64,000 nt of DNA, from positions 1,488,001-1,552,000 of the forward strand of contig NZ_JBHUML010000002.1 in assembly GCF_042684865.1 (NCBI RefSeq). The letters are read 5' to 3'. The notes below the pieces were generated by a model that made no database searches, was not told where the DNA came from, and worked only from the letters and a program-made list of their open reading frames with translations. This stretch comes from Salibacterium lacus. Its GTDB lineage: Bacteria > Bacillota > Bacilli > Bacillales > Marinococcaceae. Positions 7,776 to 14,853 of the stretch are shown one piece after another. The position numbers and the translations under genes were made by a program. Every line of letters starts with the position of its first letter. Positions within the stretch are counted from its first letter, which is position 1.

Positions 7776-9524
7776 TTACCCCTGATGCTGCATCACCTGG
7801 TCTTGATCGCGGAATTGTATATCATGGATTCTCCGGTAAATGGAGGCATTTTTCAGAAGTTCCTCATGTGTACCTTCTTCCACAATACTTCCTTTTTCCA
7901 GTACAAGAATCTGATCTGCATGTTTTAAAGAAGAGATGCGGTGTGCGATGATAAAGGTCGTTCTGCCCCTCATCACTTCCCGGAAAGCAGCCTGAATCCG
8001 CTGTTCGGTTTCCATATCCACCGCGCTTGTTGCATCATCAAGCACCAGAACAGCAGGGTCCATGACGATGGCTCTTGCAATAGCGAGCCGCTGCTTCTGC
8101 CCGCCGGACAATCCCATCCCGCGTTCTCCCAGAACAGTCTCATATCCATGTTCCAAAGCCGTGATAAACGTATGAGCCTGGGCACGTTTTGCAGCCTCCA
8201 CGACATCCTCCATGGAAGCATCCGGCCTGCCGTAGGCTATGTTATCCCGGATCGTCGACGAAAACAAAAACGATTCCTGAAGGACAAACCCTATGTTTTG
8301 GCGCAGGTCGGCAAGACTATACCGGGAAATCGGCTGACCGTCGAGAAATATATCTCCTTCTGCAGCGTGATAAAAACCAGCCGTTAATTGAGTGACTGTC
8401 GTTTTCCCCGAGCCGGCGGCGCCGATAAGTCCGATTGTACTGCCGGGAAGAGCATGAAATGAAACACCCTGGAGGGCTTTTGCTTCTTCTCCTTGATATA
8501 TATGAGAAACATGATCAAATTCAACATCCCCCTTCAAACGGTCCAGAAAAAGTTCTCCCTTTCGGACATCCGTCTCTTCTTCATCCAGCACCTCAAGAAG
8601 ACGCTCCCCGGCCGCTTTCGATTGGGAAAACGTATTAATGATAAATCCAAGGTTCATTAATGGGCCGACAATATACCACATCAGACTAAAAGAAGCGGCA
8701 AGCTGACCGATCTGAAGCTGACCGCTCATGACCAGATAACCTCCGAACCCCAGCAGCACAACGACACAAATATTCCCAATCAGTTCCATTACCGGAAAAA
8801 ATACAGCCCAGAGTCCGGCATTATACAATGATTTTTCTTTATAATCATCGTTCCGGCGGGTGAAACGGTCCTTTTCCATTCCCTCCTGAGACAACGACTT
8901 CACGGTACTCATCCCGCTTACATTCTCCTGCACTTTCGTCGTCATATCGGCAAACGATTCGCGTATTCTCTTGAATCCCGGGTGAACTTTTTTGTCAAAC
9001 CGGCACACGACGACAGCAAGAAACGGCATCGAAACCAAGGAAACCAGGGCCAGCTGGAAGCTGTAAACCATCATCACCGTGAAACTCAGTACAACAATCA
9101 AAAATAAATTCATTACCTGGGCAAATCCAAACGAGAGAAAGAAACGGAATGCTTCCACGTCAGCAGTCAACCTCGACATCAAATCCCCAGTCCTTGCATT
9201 ATCATAAAATCTAAATGGCAGATACTGCAGCTTTTCATACAGTGACTGGCGGAGCCTGTAAACCGATCGGATTCCAAACATGTCGCCGCAGTATTGATGC
9301 AGGTATGTAGCAATCGCTTTCAAAACAGTCAAAAGCACAAAACCGACAGCTAAATACGGAAGAAGGGACGCGTTGGAAGCAATAACTACTTCATCAATAG
9401 CGTATTGAAGGACAATAGGATAAGCCATCGTCAAACTCGTCATCATAATCAGGAAAATAATCGATGCAAAGAAAAATTTCCGGTCCGGCAGGTAAAAATG
9501 TCTCAGGCGTTTGAATGTATTCAC
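7776..9524 (-). CDS. ABC exporter half-transporter, subunit with degenerate Walker B
   Basis: Partner half-exporter of 582 aa: six transmembrane helices, Walker A GAAGSGKTT, a canonical signature LSGGQKQRLAIARA, and Walker B VLVLDDATSAVD. The catalytic Glu after Walker B is replaced by Asp, which predicts very low hydrolysis at this nucleotide site. The H-loop IAHRIS is intact. Together with the downstream subunit it gives a consensus site made of the partner's Walker motifs plus this signature. It is the first gene of the operon. Its promoter overlaps a palindrome at 9545-9563. Confidence 0.88.
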   Translation of the reverse strand: MNTFKRLRHFYLPDRKFFFASIIFLIMMTSLTMAYPIVLQYAIDEVVIASNASLLPYLAVGFVLLTVLKAIATYLHQYCGDMFGIRSVYRLRQSLYEKLQYLPFRFYDNARTGDLMSRLTADVEAFRFFLSFGFAQVMNLFLIVVLSFTVMMVYSFQLALVSLVSMPFLAVVVCRFDKKVHPGFKRIRESFADMTTKVQENVSGMSTVKSLSQEGMEKDRFTRRNDDYKEKSLYNAGLWAVFFPVMELIGNICVVVLLGFGGYLVMSGQLQIGQLAASFSLMWYIVGPLMNLGFIINTFSQSKAAGERLLEVLDEEETDVRKGELFLDRLKGDVEFDHVSHIYQGEEAKALQGVSFHALPGSTIGLIGAAGSGKTTVTQLTAGFYHAAEGDIFLDGQPISRYSLADLRQNIGFVLQESFLFSSTIRDNIAYGRPDASMEDVVEAAKRAQAHTFITALEHGYETVLGERGMGLSGGQKQRLAIARAIVMDPAVLVLDDATSAVDMETEQRIQAAFREVMRGRTTFIIAHRISSLKHADQILVLEKGSIVEEGTHEELLKNASIYRRIHDIQFRDQDQVMQHQG

Positions 9525-9544
9525 ATCTTTCCTCCTTTGGAAAA

Positions 9545-9563
9545 CGGTAGTATTACTATACCG
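9545..9563. promoter_or_regulatory. Palindrome over the exporter promoter, possible operator
   Basis: CGGTAGTATTACTATACCG contains the perfect core TAGTA-T-TACTA with CGG/CCG arms. On the minus strand TATAGT could be a -10 (with TCGATA 17 bp upstream), so the dyad lies over -10/+1, as expected for a MarR or PadR-like repressor. No regulator gene is adjacent. Confidence 0.4.
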
Positions 9564-9687
9564 ATTTTATTCCTTTGTATCGAGAAGCAGGACAGTCTTG
9601 AAATACGAGGGAAAGAAAGACCGGTGAAGAAACACCGATCTAAAAAGACCGTACCGTTCTATTTGAGAAAATTTGAAAGTTAAAGTA

Positions 9688-9720
9688 AAAAAAGTCCCGC
9701 TCTCTTCAAGAGCGGGACTT
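9688..9720 (-). terminator. Intrinsic terminator after gcvH
   Basis: Perfect stem AAGTCCCGCTCT-tgaa-AGAGCGGGACTT followed on the minus strand by a T run. Confidence 0.92.
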
Positions 9721-9725
9721 ATGTA

Positions 9726-10109
9726 TTATTCGTCTCCGATCATTTCTTCGTACTGTTCTGCTGTCATAAGCTTTTCAATCTCGGCCATGTCAGCAGGTTC
9801 CACGACAATCATCCACGCTTTTTCATACGGAGATTCGTTTACAAATTCCGGAGAATCCTCAAGTTCGTCGTTAATTTCCACGACTTTCCCTGTAATCGGC
9901 GCATACAGCTCGGATACAGTTTTGACCGATTCGACGCTGCCAAACGGCTCGTCCGTTTTCACTTCACTGCCTACTTCCGGCAGTTCGGCAAACACAATAT
10001 CACCGAGTTCGGACTGCGCAAAATCAGTAATGCCGACACGGACTTTTCCGTCTTCCACCTTCACCCATTCATGCTCCTGGGAGTACTTCAATTCTTTTGG
10101 GACGCTCAT
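9726..10109 (-). CDS. gcvH: Glycine cleavage system H protein
   Basis: Lipoyl carrier protein of 127 aa that shuttles the aminomethyl group of glycine cleavage. In B. subtilis it is also essential for protein lipoylation via LipL. The lipoylated lysine is Lys63 in ESVKTVSELYAP. The start ATG is preceded by AAGGAGG. It follows the yusI-like gene by 26 bp, as in B. subtilis (yusI-yusH), and has its own strong terminator. The glycine decarboxylase genes are not in the window, so a lipoylation role may be the conserved reason for this location. Confidence 0.95.
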   Translation of the reverse strand: MSVPKELKYSQEHEWVKVEDGKVRVGITDFAQSELGDIVFAELPEVGSEVKTDEPFGSVESVKTVSELYAPITGKVVEINDELEDSPEFVNESPYEKAWMIVVEPADMAEIEKLMTAEQYEEMIGDE

Positions 10110-10135
10110 ACATTAAACCTCCTTATTATCAATAC

Positions 10136-10495
10136 CTACTGCTTCCACACTTCCTCAAATTCCTTTTCGCTAAACCCGACCGTTACGTTGCTGCCATCTG
10201 TCAGAATCGGCCGTTTCATCAGCATACCGTCGGAAGCGAGTAGATCAAGCAGTTCATCCTCGTCTGCTGTCTTCATTTTATCTTTTATGCCAAGCTCACG
10301 ATACTTTTTTCCACTCGTATTAAAAAATTTTTTAAGCGGAAGACCGCTTTTCTCATAAAGCTTCTGCAGTTGCTCCCGGCTTGGCGGTTCGTTCACAATA
10401 TGATATTCCTCGTAGGACACATTGTTTTCGTCAAGCCAGTTTTTAGCTTTCCGGCATGTACCGCAAGGCGGGTAACCATAATAAGTCAGCGCCAT
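10136..10495 (-). CDS. yusI: ArsC/Spx-family thioredoxin-fold protein (YusI-like)
   Basis: Thioredoxin-fold protein of 119 aa in the ArsC/Spx family, with the redox motif CGTC at Cys11 and Cys14 and the Arg/Lys-rich helix after it (RKAKNWL). The ArsC-type RP motif appears in MKRPILTDG (about residue 93). Function is not established. The family includes arsenate reductases and the transcription factor Spx, but the gcvH-linked members form their own YusI group. It is expected to be co-transcribed with gcvH. Confidence 0.82.
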   Translation of the reverse strand: MALTYYGYPPCGTCRKAKNWLDENNVSYEEYHIVNEPPSREQLQKLYEKSGLPLKKFFNTSGKKYRELGIKDKMKTADEDELLDLLASDGMLMKRPILTDGSNVTVGFSEKEFEEVWKQ

Positions 10496-10653
10496 CCTTT
10501 CCGCCTCCTTTCTGTTTGGAGATTCTCTGTACAGTATACCGTAAATTCCGCTGCATCTCTAACCAGAAGACATGTTTGCTTTGTTTTTCACATATCTTTT
10601 CGGCCTCCTGCAGATACTACCCGCGAAACGATAACACCGAAAGGAAGGATAAA

Positions 10654-10923
10654 ATGAGTCCACAACAGCAACCCGGTTCTTCCCCGGAAAATGTAATGCC
10701 TCAGCCGCCGCAGACCGTCACGGTGAAAGACCATCTGTATCTAAGTGATATGCTGAGCTGGAATTTGACTGCTGCGAAAAAAGCGTCTTTTTTCTCCAAA
10801 CAATGCATGGACATGGAAGTCAAAAAGGAGCTCGAAAAAACAGCCCAAATGCACGAAAGACATTACCAGCAGCTTCTTACCCATCTTCAGCCCGCCGCGC
10901 AACCCGGTCCGGCTGCTAATTAA
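10654..10923 (+). CDS. CotF-like spore coat protein, short
   Basis: 89-aa protein related to the coat F family of helical spore-surface proteins. The helix pair VTVKDHLYLSDMLSWNLTAAKK and the following HERHYQQLL carry the family's pattern (..DMLSWN.. and H..HYQ). The start is the ATG after AAGGAAGG; the frame extends further upstream without a ribosome site. The N-terminal 20 residues are Pro/Gln-rich. It is directly upstream of a second CotF-like gene, and the two probably form the sporulation-specific operon. Confidence 0.7.
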   Translation: MSPQQQPGSSPENVMPQPPQTVTVKDHLYLSDMLSWNLTAAKKASFFSKQCMDMEVKKELEKTAQMHERHYQQLLTHLQPAAQPGPAAN

Positions 10924-10936
10924 AAGGAGGATTCCT

Positions 10937-11272
10937 ATGGCATCGTCTTCAAAAATTCAGAACCCGCAGACCCAAATTCCCAAGACGCCGGAAATGAATG
11001 ACCGTGATTTTTTAAACGATATGCTGTCGACCGAAAAATACATGACATCTTCCTACAGCTACGCCATGAATGAAGCGAGCCATGAAGATCTTTATGACGA
11101 TATCGCGATGATTTCAAGCGAAACCCAGAACTTGCAGCGTTCCCTGTTTAACATGATGTTCAAAAAAGGATGGTACAGCTTCGACGCAGCCGAAACGAAT
11201 GCACTCAGCCAGTCGTATCAGCAGTTCAACGGATACACCAATCAACTCCCCGCCCAGGGAACCATCAATTGA
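10937..11272 (+). CDS. CotF-like spore coat protein
   Basis: 111-aa coat F family protein with the helical core NDRDFLNDMLSTEKYM and a second helix rich in Ser/Glu/Met (DIAMISSETQNLQ), ending in a Tyr/Gln-rich tail (GWYSFDAAETNALSQSYQQF) typical of spore and cell-surface CotF relatives. It has an AAAGGAGG ribosome site, a 13-bp gap to the preceding gene, and a terminator directly after. Likely expressed in the mother cell; the SigK-like promoter could not be fixed with confidence. Confidence 0.78.
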   Translation: MASSSKIQNPQTQIPKTPEMNDRDFLNDMLSTEKYMTSSYSYAMNEASHEDLYDDIAMISSETQNLQRSLFNMMFKKGWYSFDAAETNALSQSYQQFNGYTNQLPAQGTIN

Positions 11273-11283
11273 TTCAACAGCCC

Positions 11284-11318
11284 GCGCCGCCTGATGTTAC
11301 AGGGCGGCGTTTTTTTAT
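11284..11318 (+). terminator. Intrinsic terminator after cotF-like genes
   Basis: CGCCGCC stem closing with GGGCGGCG followed by seven T. Confidence 0.9.
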
Positions 11319-11412
11319 TTCAATCAAACAACATAAAAAATATTCTATCCCGCATGCTTTCTGTTTTACAGCGTTTCTTTCATCATGATATATTTAAAAG
11401 TTTTGCATTTGT

Positions 11413-11438
11413 GTTTATTTTATAACATATACGGGTAA
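11413..11438 (+). promoter_or_regulatory. SigB-type promoter of ectD
   Basis: GTTTAT, 14 bp, GGGTAA matches the SigB consensus GTTTAA-N12-15-GGGWAW at 11 of 12 positions, about 60 bp before the ectD start. This predicts general-stress (salt) induction. Confidence 0.6.
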
Positions 11439-11496
11439 GAGTGAGACGGACCCGCCATTTCATTAACAGAATAATAGGAAAAGGAGTGATGGTGTA

Positions 11497-12441
11497 ATGG
11501 CAGTCGATAAATATCCTTCCAGAAACGGAGAGCAGGCTCAGATGATGGAACGGAAAGATCCTGTAGTTCACCGTAATCCTGCATTCTCAGATGGTCCTCT
11601 CAGTGAAAAAGAGATGAATGCTTTTGGGGAGAACGGCTATTTACTGTTTGAGAAATTGTTCAATGATGATGAAGTATCCATCATGAAAAGTGAACTGCAG
11701 CGGACGATGGATTACAATCAGAACCGCGGTGCCGACGATGTGATTAAAGAACCCGGAAGTAACGAAATACGGTCTGTTTTTGAAATTCACAAAGACAGCG
11801 GTTTCTTTCAGGCTCTTGCCAAAAATGAACGGATCGTAAAGGTCGCCCAGCAGCTTCTTGGAAGCCAGGTCTACATTACACAGTCCCGGATAAATTTTAA
11901 GCCAGGCTTTAAAGGTAAGGAGTTCTACTGGCATTCGGACTTTGAGACGTGGCACCAGGAAGACGGTATGCCGGATATGCGCGCCGTCAGCTGCTCGATT
12001 GTACTTACCGACAACTATGAATTCAACGGCCCTCTCATGCTTGTTCCCGGATCACAGAAATGGTTTGTGTCATGCCCGGGATCTACACCGGAACAGAACT
12101 ACAAGAATTCCTTGAAGAAACAGGAAACCGGTGTTCCGGATAATGACAGTATGACACGTCTGGTGGATCATGCCGACGGCCGGATCGACCGCGCTACAGG
12201 GCCGGCTGGTTCGGTTCTGTTCTTTGACTGCAACACGATGCACGGATCCGCGGGCAACATTTCACCTTATCCGCGCAGCAACGTGTTTTTTGTATTCAAC
12301 TCGGTGGAAAACAAACTGCAGACACCGTTTTCAGGTCAGGCACCGCGTCCGGAATTTCTCGCCAACCGGGAAAACACCGAACCGATAAAGCCGATTAAAG
12401 ACCGTCTCCAGAATGTATCCCACCGCATCAAACGAAAATAA
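11497..12441 (+). CDS. ectD: Ectoine hydroxylase EctD
   Basis: Non-heme Fe(II)/2-oxoglutarate dioxygenase of 314 aa that converts the compatible solute ectoine into 5-hydroxyectoine in the cytoplasm. The iron triad His146-x-Asp148 (FYWHSDFETW) and His249 (TMHGSAGN) falls at the positions known for EctD. The signature stretch around FYWHSDFETWHQEDGMP is diagnostic. The start ATG follows AAAGGAG. The gene stands alone, with its own SigB-like promoter and terminator; the ectABC genes for ectoine itself are not in this window, so they must be elsewhere or ectoine must be imported. Confidence 0.95.
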   Translation: MAVDKYPSRNGEQAQMMERKDPVVHRNPAFSDGPLSEKEMNAFGENGYLLFEKLFNDDEVSIMKSELQRTMDYNQNRGADDVIKEPGSNEIRSVFEIHKDSGFFQALAKNERIVKVAQQLLGSQVYITQSRINFKPGFKGKEFYWHSDFETWHQEDGMPDMRAVSCSIVLTDNYEFNGPLMLVPGSQKWFVSCPGSTPEQNYKNSLKKQETGVPDNDSMTRLVDHADGRIDRATGPAGSVLFFDCNTMHGSAGNISPYPRSNVFFVFNSVENKLQTPFSGQAPRPEFLANRENTEPIKPIKDRLQNVSHRIKRK

Positions 12442-12447
12442 CGCAGG

Positions 12448-12488
12448 GAAAGCCTCTCCGAAAACAGTGCGGAGAGGCTTTCTTTATT
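12448..12488 (+). terminator. Intrinsic terminator after ectD
   Basis: AAAGCCTCTCCG and CGGAGAGGCTTT form a perfect 12-bp stem followed by a T-rich run. Confidence 0.92.
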
Positions 12489-12502
12489 TATCCACCCGGA
12501 TG

Positions 12503-12527
12503 TTTTAACAAAACATCATCGGGGTAG
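12503..12527 (+). promoter_or_regulatory. Possible SigB-type promoter of the DUF2254 gene
   Basis: TTTTAA, 13 bp, GGGTAG: 10 of 12 matches to the SigB consensus, 42 bp before the start codon. It lies inside a perfect dyad GATGTTTT-aac-AAAACATC (12499-12517), so a structural role is possible. Confidence 0.4.
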
Positions 12528-12568
12528 CTGAATGGGCAGGAAGAGACGTAAAAGGGAGGGATTATGAC

Positions 12569-13975
12569 ATGAAGCGCACCATGCTGCCAAAACGGCTCCT
12601 GAAACTTGTTACCATGTCCAGGCGGCAGATATGGTACGAGCTGCGGGCCAACCTTTGGTTCAGTTCGATAATATACGCCGTACTGGCCTTGATGTTTACA
12701 GGGCTGTCTTACTGGCTGGACTTTCACCTGCAGCTTCACACGTATGTTCCTGCTTTTTACGAGACGAGCTATCAGCTGACCCATATCCTGGTCAGCACAC
12801 TAATCAGCGGCATTCTCACGTTGAATGCTTTCACGTTTAACTCCACGCTGGTCGTGCTTACAACCTTTTCCGGGCAGTTCAGTCCCCGGCTGCTGCTGAG
12901 CTTTGTTTCAGACAAACGCACCCAGCATGTTATCGGGATTTTTAATGCCTGTTTTCTATATGTTCTGGCTTCCTTTTTTCTAATTACCGAGAATACACAA
13001 ATGTATGTGGCCGTCCCTGCTTTCACTGTCCTGGCGGCGCTTGTCACGCTCGGCACCTTCGTATATTTCATTAATCACGCTGTAAAATGGATGCAGGTCC
13101 CCAACATGACAAACTATATGAAACTGGAATCAAAACGTACAATTCTGAGGACTCTTTTAAAGGACCTTGAACCGTACCGGACGAAGGATCCACGTTACTC
13201 CCGGGAAGAACTCCCGGATAAAGACAGCGTGGTCATCCATTCAGAAGAGACAGGCTTCATCCAGATTTTTGACTATAAACGACTCATTAAAAAAGCCAGA
13301 CAAGACGATGTAACCATTAAACTGGAAAAAAGAATCGGTGACTTCGTGACGGAAGGCCTCCCGTTAATGCGGTTGTGGAGCGATAAGGAGAAAAAGATAA
13401 AGGAAGAAAAATACCGAAAACTTGTTCATATGGGACCTAAGAAGACAGAAATGCAGGATTTGGAATTTGGAGTAAATAAGTTGACGGAAGTCGCTATTAA
13501 AGCGATCGGTAATGACGATCCCAACACTGCCAACAACGCCATTTATCAATTGACGGATCTACTCATTTCCATTTCTAAAGTGACGAGCTTCACCCCTTAC
13601 CTTACCGATACAAATAATCAGCTCCGGATTATCATTAAGGATGAATCATTCGACTATTATTTATACGCCGCCTTTTCGCAGATCAGCACCTACGCGGTAA
13701 AAGATCCATACTTAACGGCAAACCTTCTGGAAGCGGTCACCATTTTGTCCAGATCCATCGCACCGGAAAATCACCAATGCTGCTGGGATTATGCCGCCTC
13801 TATCGCATGGAGATACAATGACAGCTTTACTTACAACTACAACAGCCAGCGTTTTTTCAGCAGTTTAAAAGGAATCGCCGAAGTGACAGGAAACGAGGAA
13901 GCATACGAGAAACTCTCCCGCCAAATCCAGGAAAAACAAGCTTCTGCTCCTTCTGTAAACACGAGTACCTCATAA
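12569..13975 (+). CDS. DUF2254 family membrane protein
   Basis: 468-aa protein of the DUF2254 family. Four hydrophobic segments lie in the first approximately 170 residues (around 28-50, 65-90, 115-135 and 143-165), followed by a large soluble domain of about 290 residues. The conserved stretch between TM2 and TM3 reads TLNAFTFNSTLVVLTTFSGQFSPR, and the soluble part contains a helical repeat-like region with TEVAIKAIGNDDPNTANNAI, both typical of the family. No biochemical role is established. The nearby SigB-like boxes and ectD suggest a stress context. RBS AAAGGGAGGG. Confidence 0.8.
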   Translation: MKRTMLPKRLLKLVTMSRRQIWYELRANLWFSSIIYAVLALMFTGLSYWLDFHLQLHTYVPAFYETSYQLTHILVSTLISGILTLNAFTFNSTLVVLTTFSGQFSPRLLLSFVSDKRTQHVIGIFNACFLYVLASFFLITENTQMYVAVPAFTVLAALVTLGTFVYFINHAVKWMQVPNMTNYMKLESKRTILRTLLKDLEPYRTKDPRYSREELPDKDSVVIHSEETGFIQIFDYKRLIKKARQDDVTIKLEKRIGDFVTEGLPLMRLWSDKEKKIKEEKYRKLVHMGPKKTEMQDLEFGVNKLTEVAIKAIGNDDPNTANNAIYQLTDLLISISKVTSFTPYLTDTNNQLRIIIKDESFDYYLYAAFSQISTYAVKDPYLTANLLEAVTILSRSIAPENHQCCWDYAASIAWRYNDSFTYNYNSQRFFSSLKGIAEVTGNEEAYEKLSRQIQEKQASAPSVNTSTS

Positions 13976-14010
13976 AAAAGATCAGCTGCTTCCACGCAGC
14001 TGATCTTTCT
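13974..14010. terminator. Bidirectional terminator between convergent genes
   Basis: AAAGATCAGCTGC-ttccac-GCAGCTGATCTTT: perfect stem with A run on the left and T run on the right. It serves the DUF2254 gene on plus and the small membrane gene on minus, whose last codons lie inside it. Confidence 0.88.
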
Positions 14011-14203
14011 TTTCTGTCTGCTGCTCCGACCAGGTGGGTTCCCGGCAGAGAAGCAGTCCATAAGACAGGGAAAACACCATGCCGGTAAAGCCAATGACCT
14101 GCAGGGGATATCCCGTTGTCTCTTCATAAAGGAAAGGAGCTGTAAAGAACAGCAAAACACATACTACCAGGATAACAAAAGCCCGCACGACAGGGATATG
14201 CAA
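13982..14203 (-). CDS. Small membrane protein, hypothetical
   Basis: 73 codons from a TTG start preceded by GGAGGG at good spacing. Two hydrophobic segments (residues about 6-24 and 32-52) and a charged tail (WSEQQTEKKDQ). Its stop codon lies within the shared terminator stem. Not recognised. It may be co-transcribed with the 99-aa membrane protein gene upstream. Confidence 0.55.
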   Translation of the reverse strand: MHIPVVRAFVILVVCVLLFFTAPFLYEETTGYPLQVIGFTGMVFSLSYGLLLCREPTWSEQQTEKKDQLRGSS

Positions 14204-14296
14204 TAGAAACCCTCCTGCCAGAATGATTTCTAACCATTCTATGCAACGGACTTATTCCTATGCAGAAAAATCGGAGCGGGCGCTGGTTCTGCGGTT

Positions 14297-14596
14297 TTAC
14301 GTTTCACTGCTCCTGCGCTGGTTCCAAAGCATCCCCATGGCGGCTGCCAGCACCACAATACCTGCCCAGAACGAAATCGATCCGGCAAGCACAAGCGCAC
14401 CGATAATAAATAATACAAGCCCGGACGCAACAGAAATTCCCGAGCCTGCTCGTCGCAGCAGCCTGGCTCCTGTATAGAAGAGAAATATCGCAGTAAGAAT
14501 GGATACCACCATCCCCACGTTATCTCCCACGAGTGCGAAAAGTCCAACCACCGCCAAAACGATAATAATGACATTCCATTTTCTTCCGTACATCAT
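14297..14596 (-). CDS. Small membrane protein with four hydrophobic segments, hypothetical
   Basis: 99 aa beginning MMYGRKWN, with hydrophobic stretches at about 8-24, 27-46, 55-71 and 72-90 and a charged end (NQRRSSET). The layout resembles LiaI/LiaF N-terminal-type or similar envelope-stress membrane domains, but no diagnostic motif supports that. RBS AAAGGCGG is somewhat distant. An adjacent small membrane gene lies on the same strand 94 bp downstream. Confidence 0.55.
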   Translation of the reverse strand: MMYGRKWNVIIIVLAVVGLFALVGDNVGMVVSILTAIFLFYTGARLLRRAGSGISVASGLVLFIIGALVLAGSISFWAGIVVLAAAMGMLWNQRRSSET

Positions 14597-14717
14597 GTGC
14601 CATCAGCCGCCTTTAGTTCCATCGTTTATTTACCATTTCATCCTACAGTAACATACAATCTTTATGGCATCACACGTCGTTCCAAGCAGCAGGGTGGCAA
14701 GAACGACAAATAGGAGA

Positions 14718-14732
14718 AATTTTTTGACATTG
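14718..14732. promoter_or_regulatory. Possible CodY box upstream of ilvD
   Basis: AATTTTTTGACATTG matches 11 of 15 positions of AATTTTCWGAAAATT and lies directly upstream of the ilvD -35. CodY control of ilvD is known in B. subtilis. Confidence 0.35.
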
Positions 14733-14745
14733 TCAAAAGATACAA

Positions 14746-14774
14746 TTGATAGTCAGTCTGACTCCTAGTATCAT
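14746..14774 (+). promoter_or_regulatory. SigA promoter of ilvD and structured leader
   Basis: TTGATA, 17 bp, TATCAT. The approximately 75-nt leader has a perfect 9-bp dyad ATAAGGTTT...AAACCTTAT (14778-14813) and then the palindrome CCTATATAGG just before the ribosome site. No T-box sequence or terminator is present. Confidence 0.5.
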
Positions 14775-14853
14775 GAGAATAAGGTTTCTTTCACAAACTA
14801 CACAAACCTTATCTACCTATATAGGATAGAACATCACTTGGGAGGGTTAATGA

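Noticed and set aside
14775..14853. T-box leader before ilvD
   Set aside because: No T-box sequence (TGGNACCGCG type) and no terminator-antiterminator pair.
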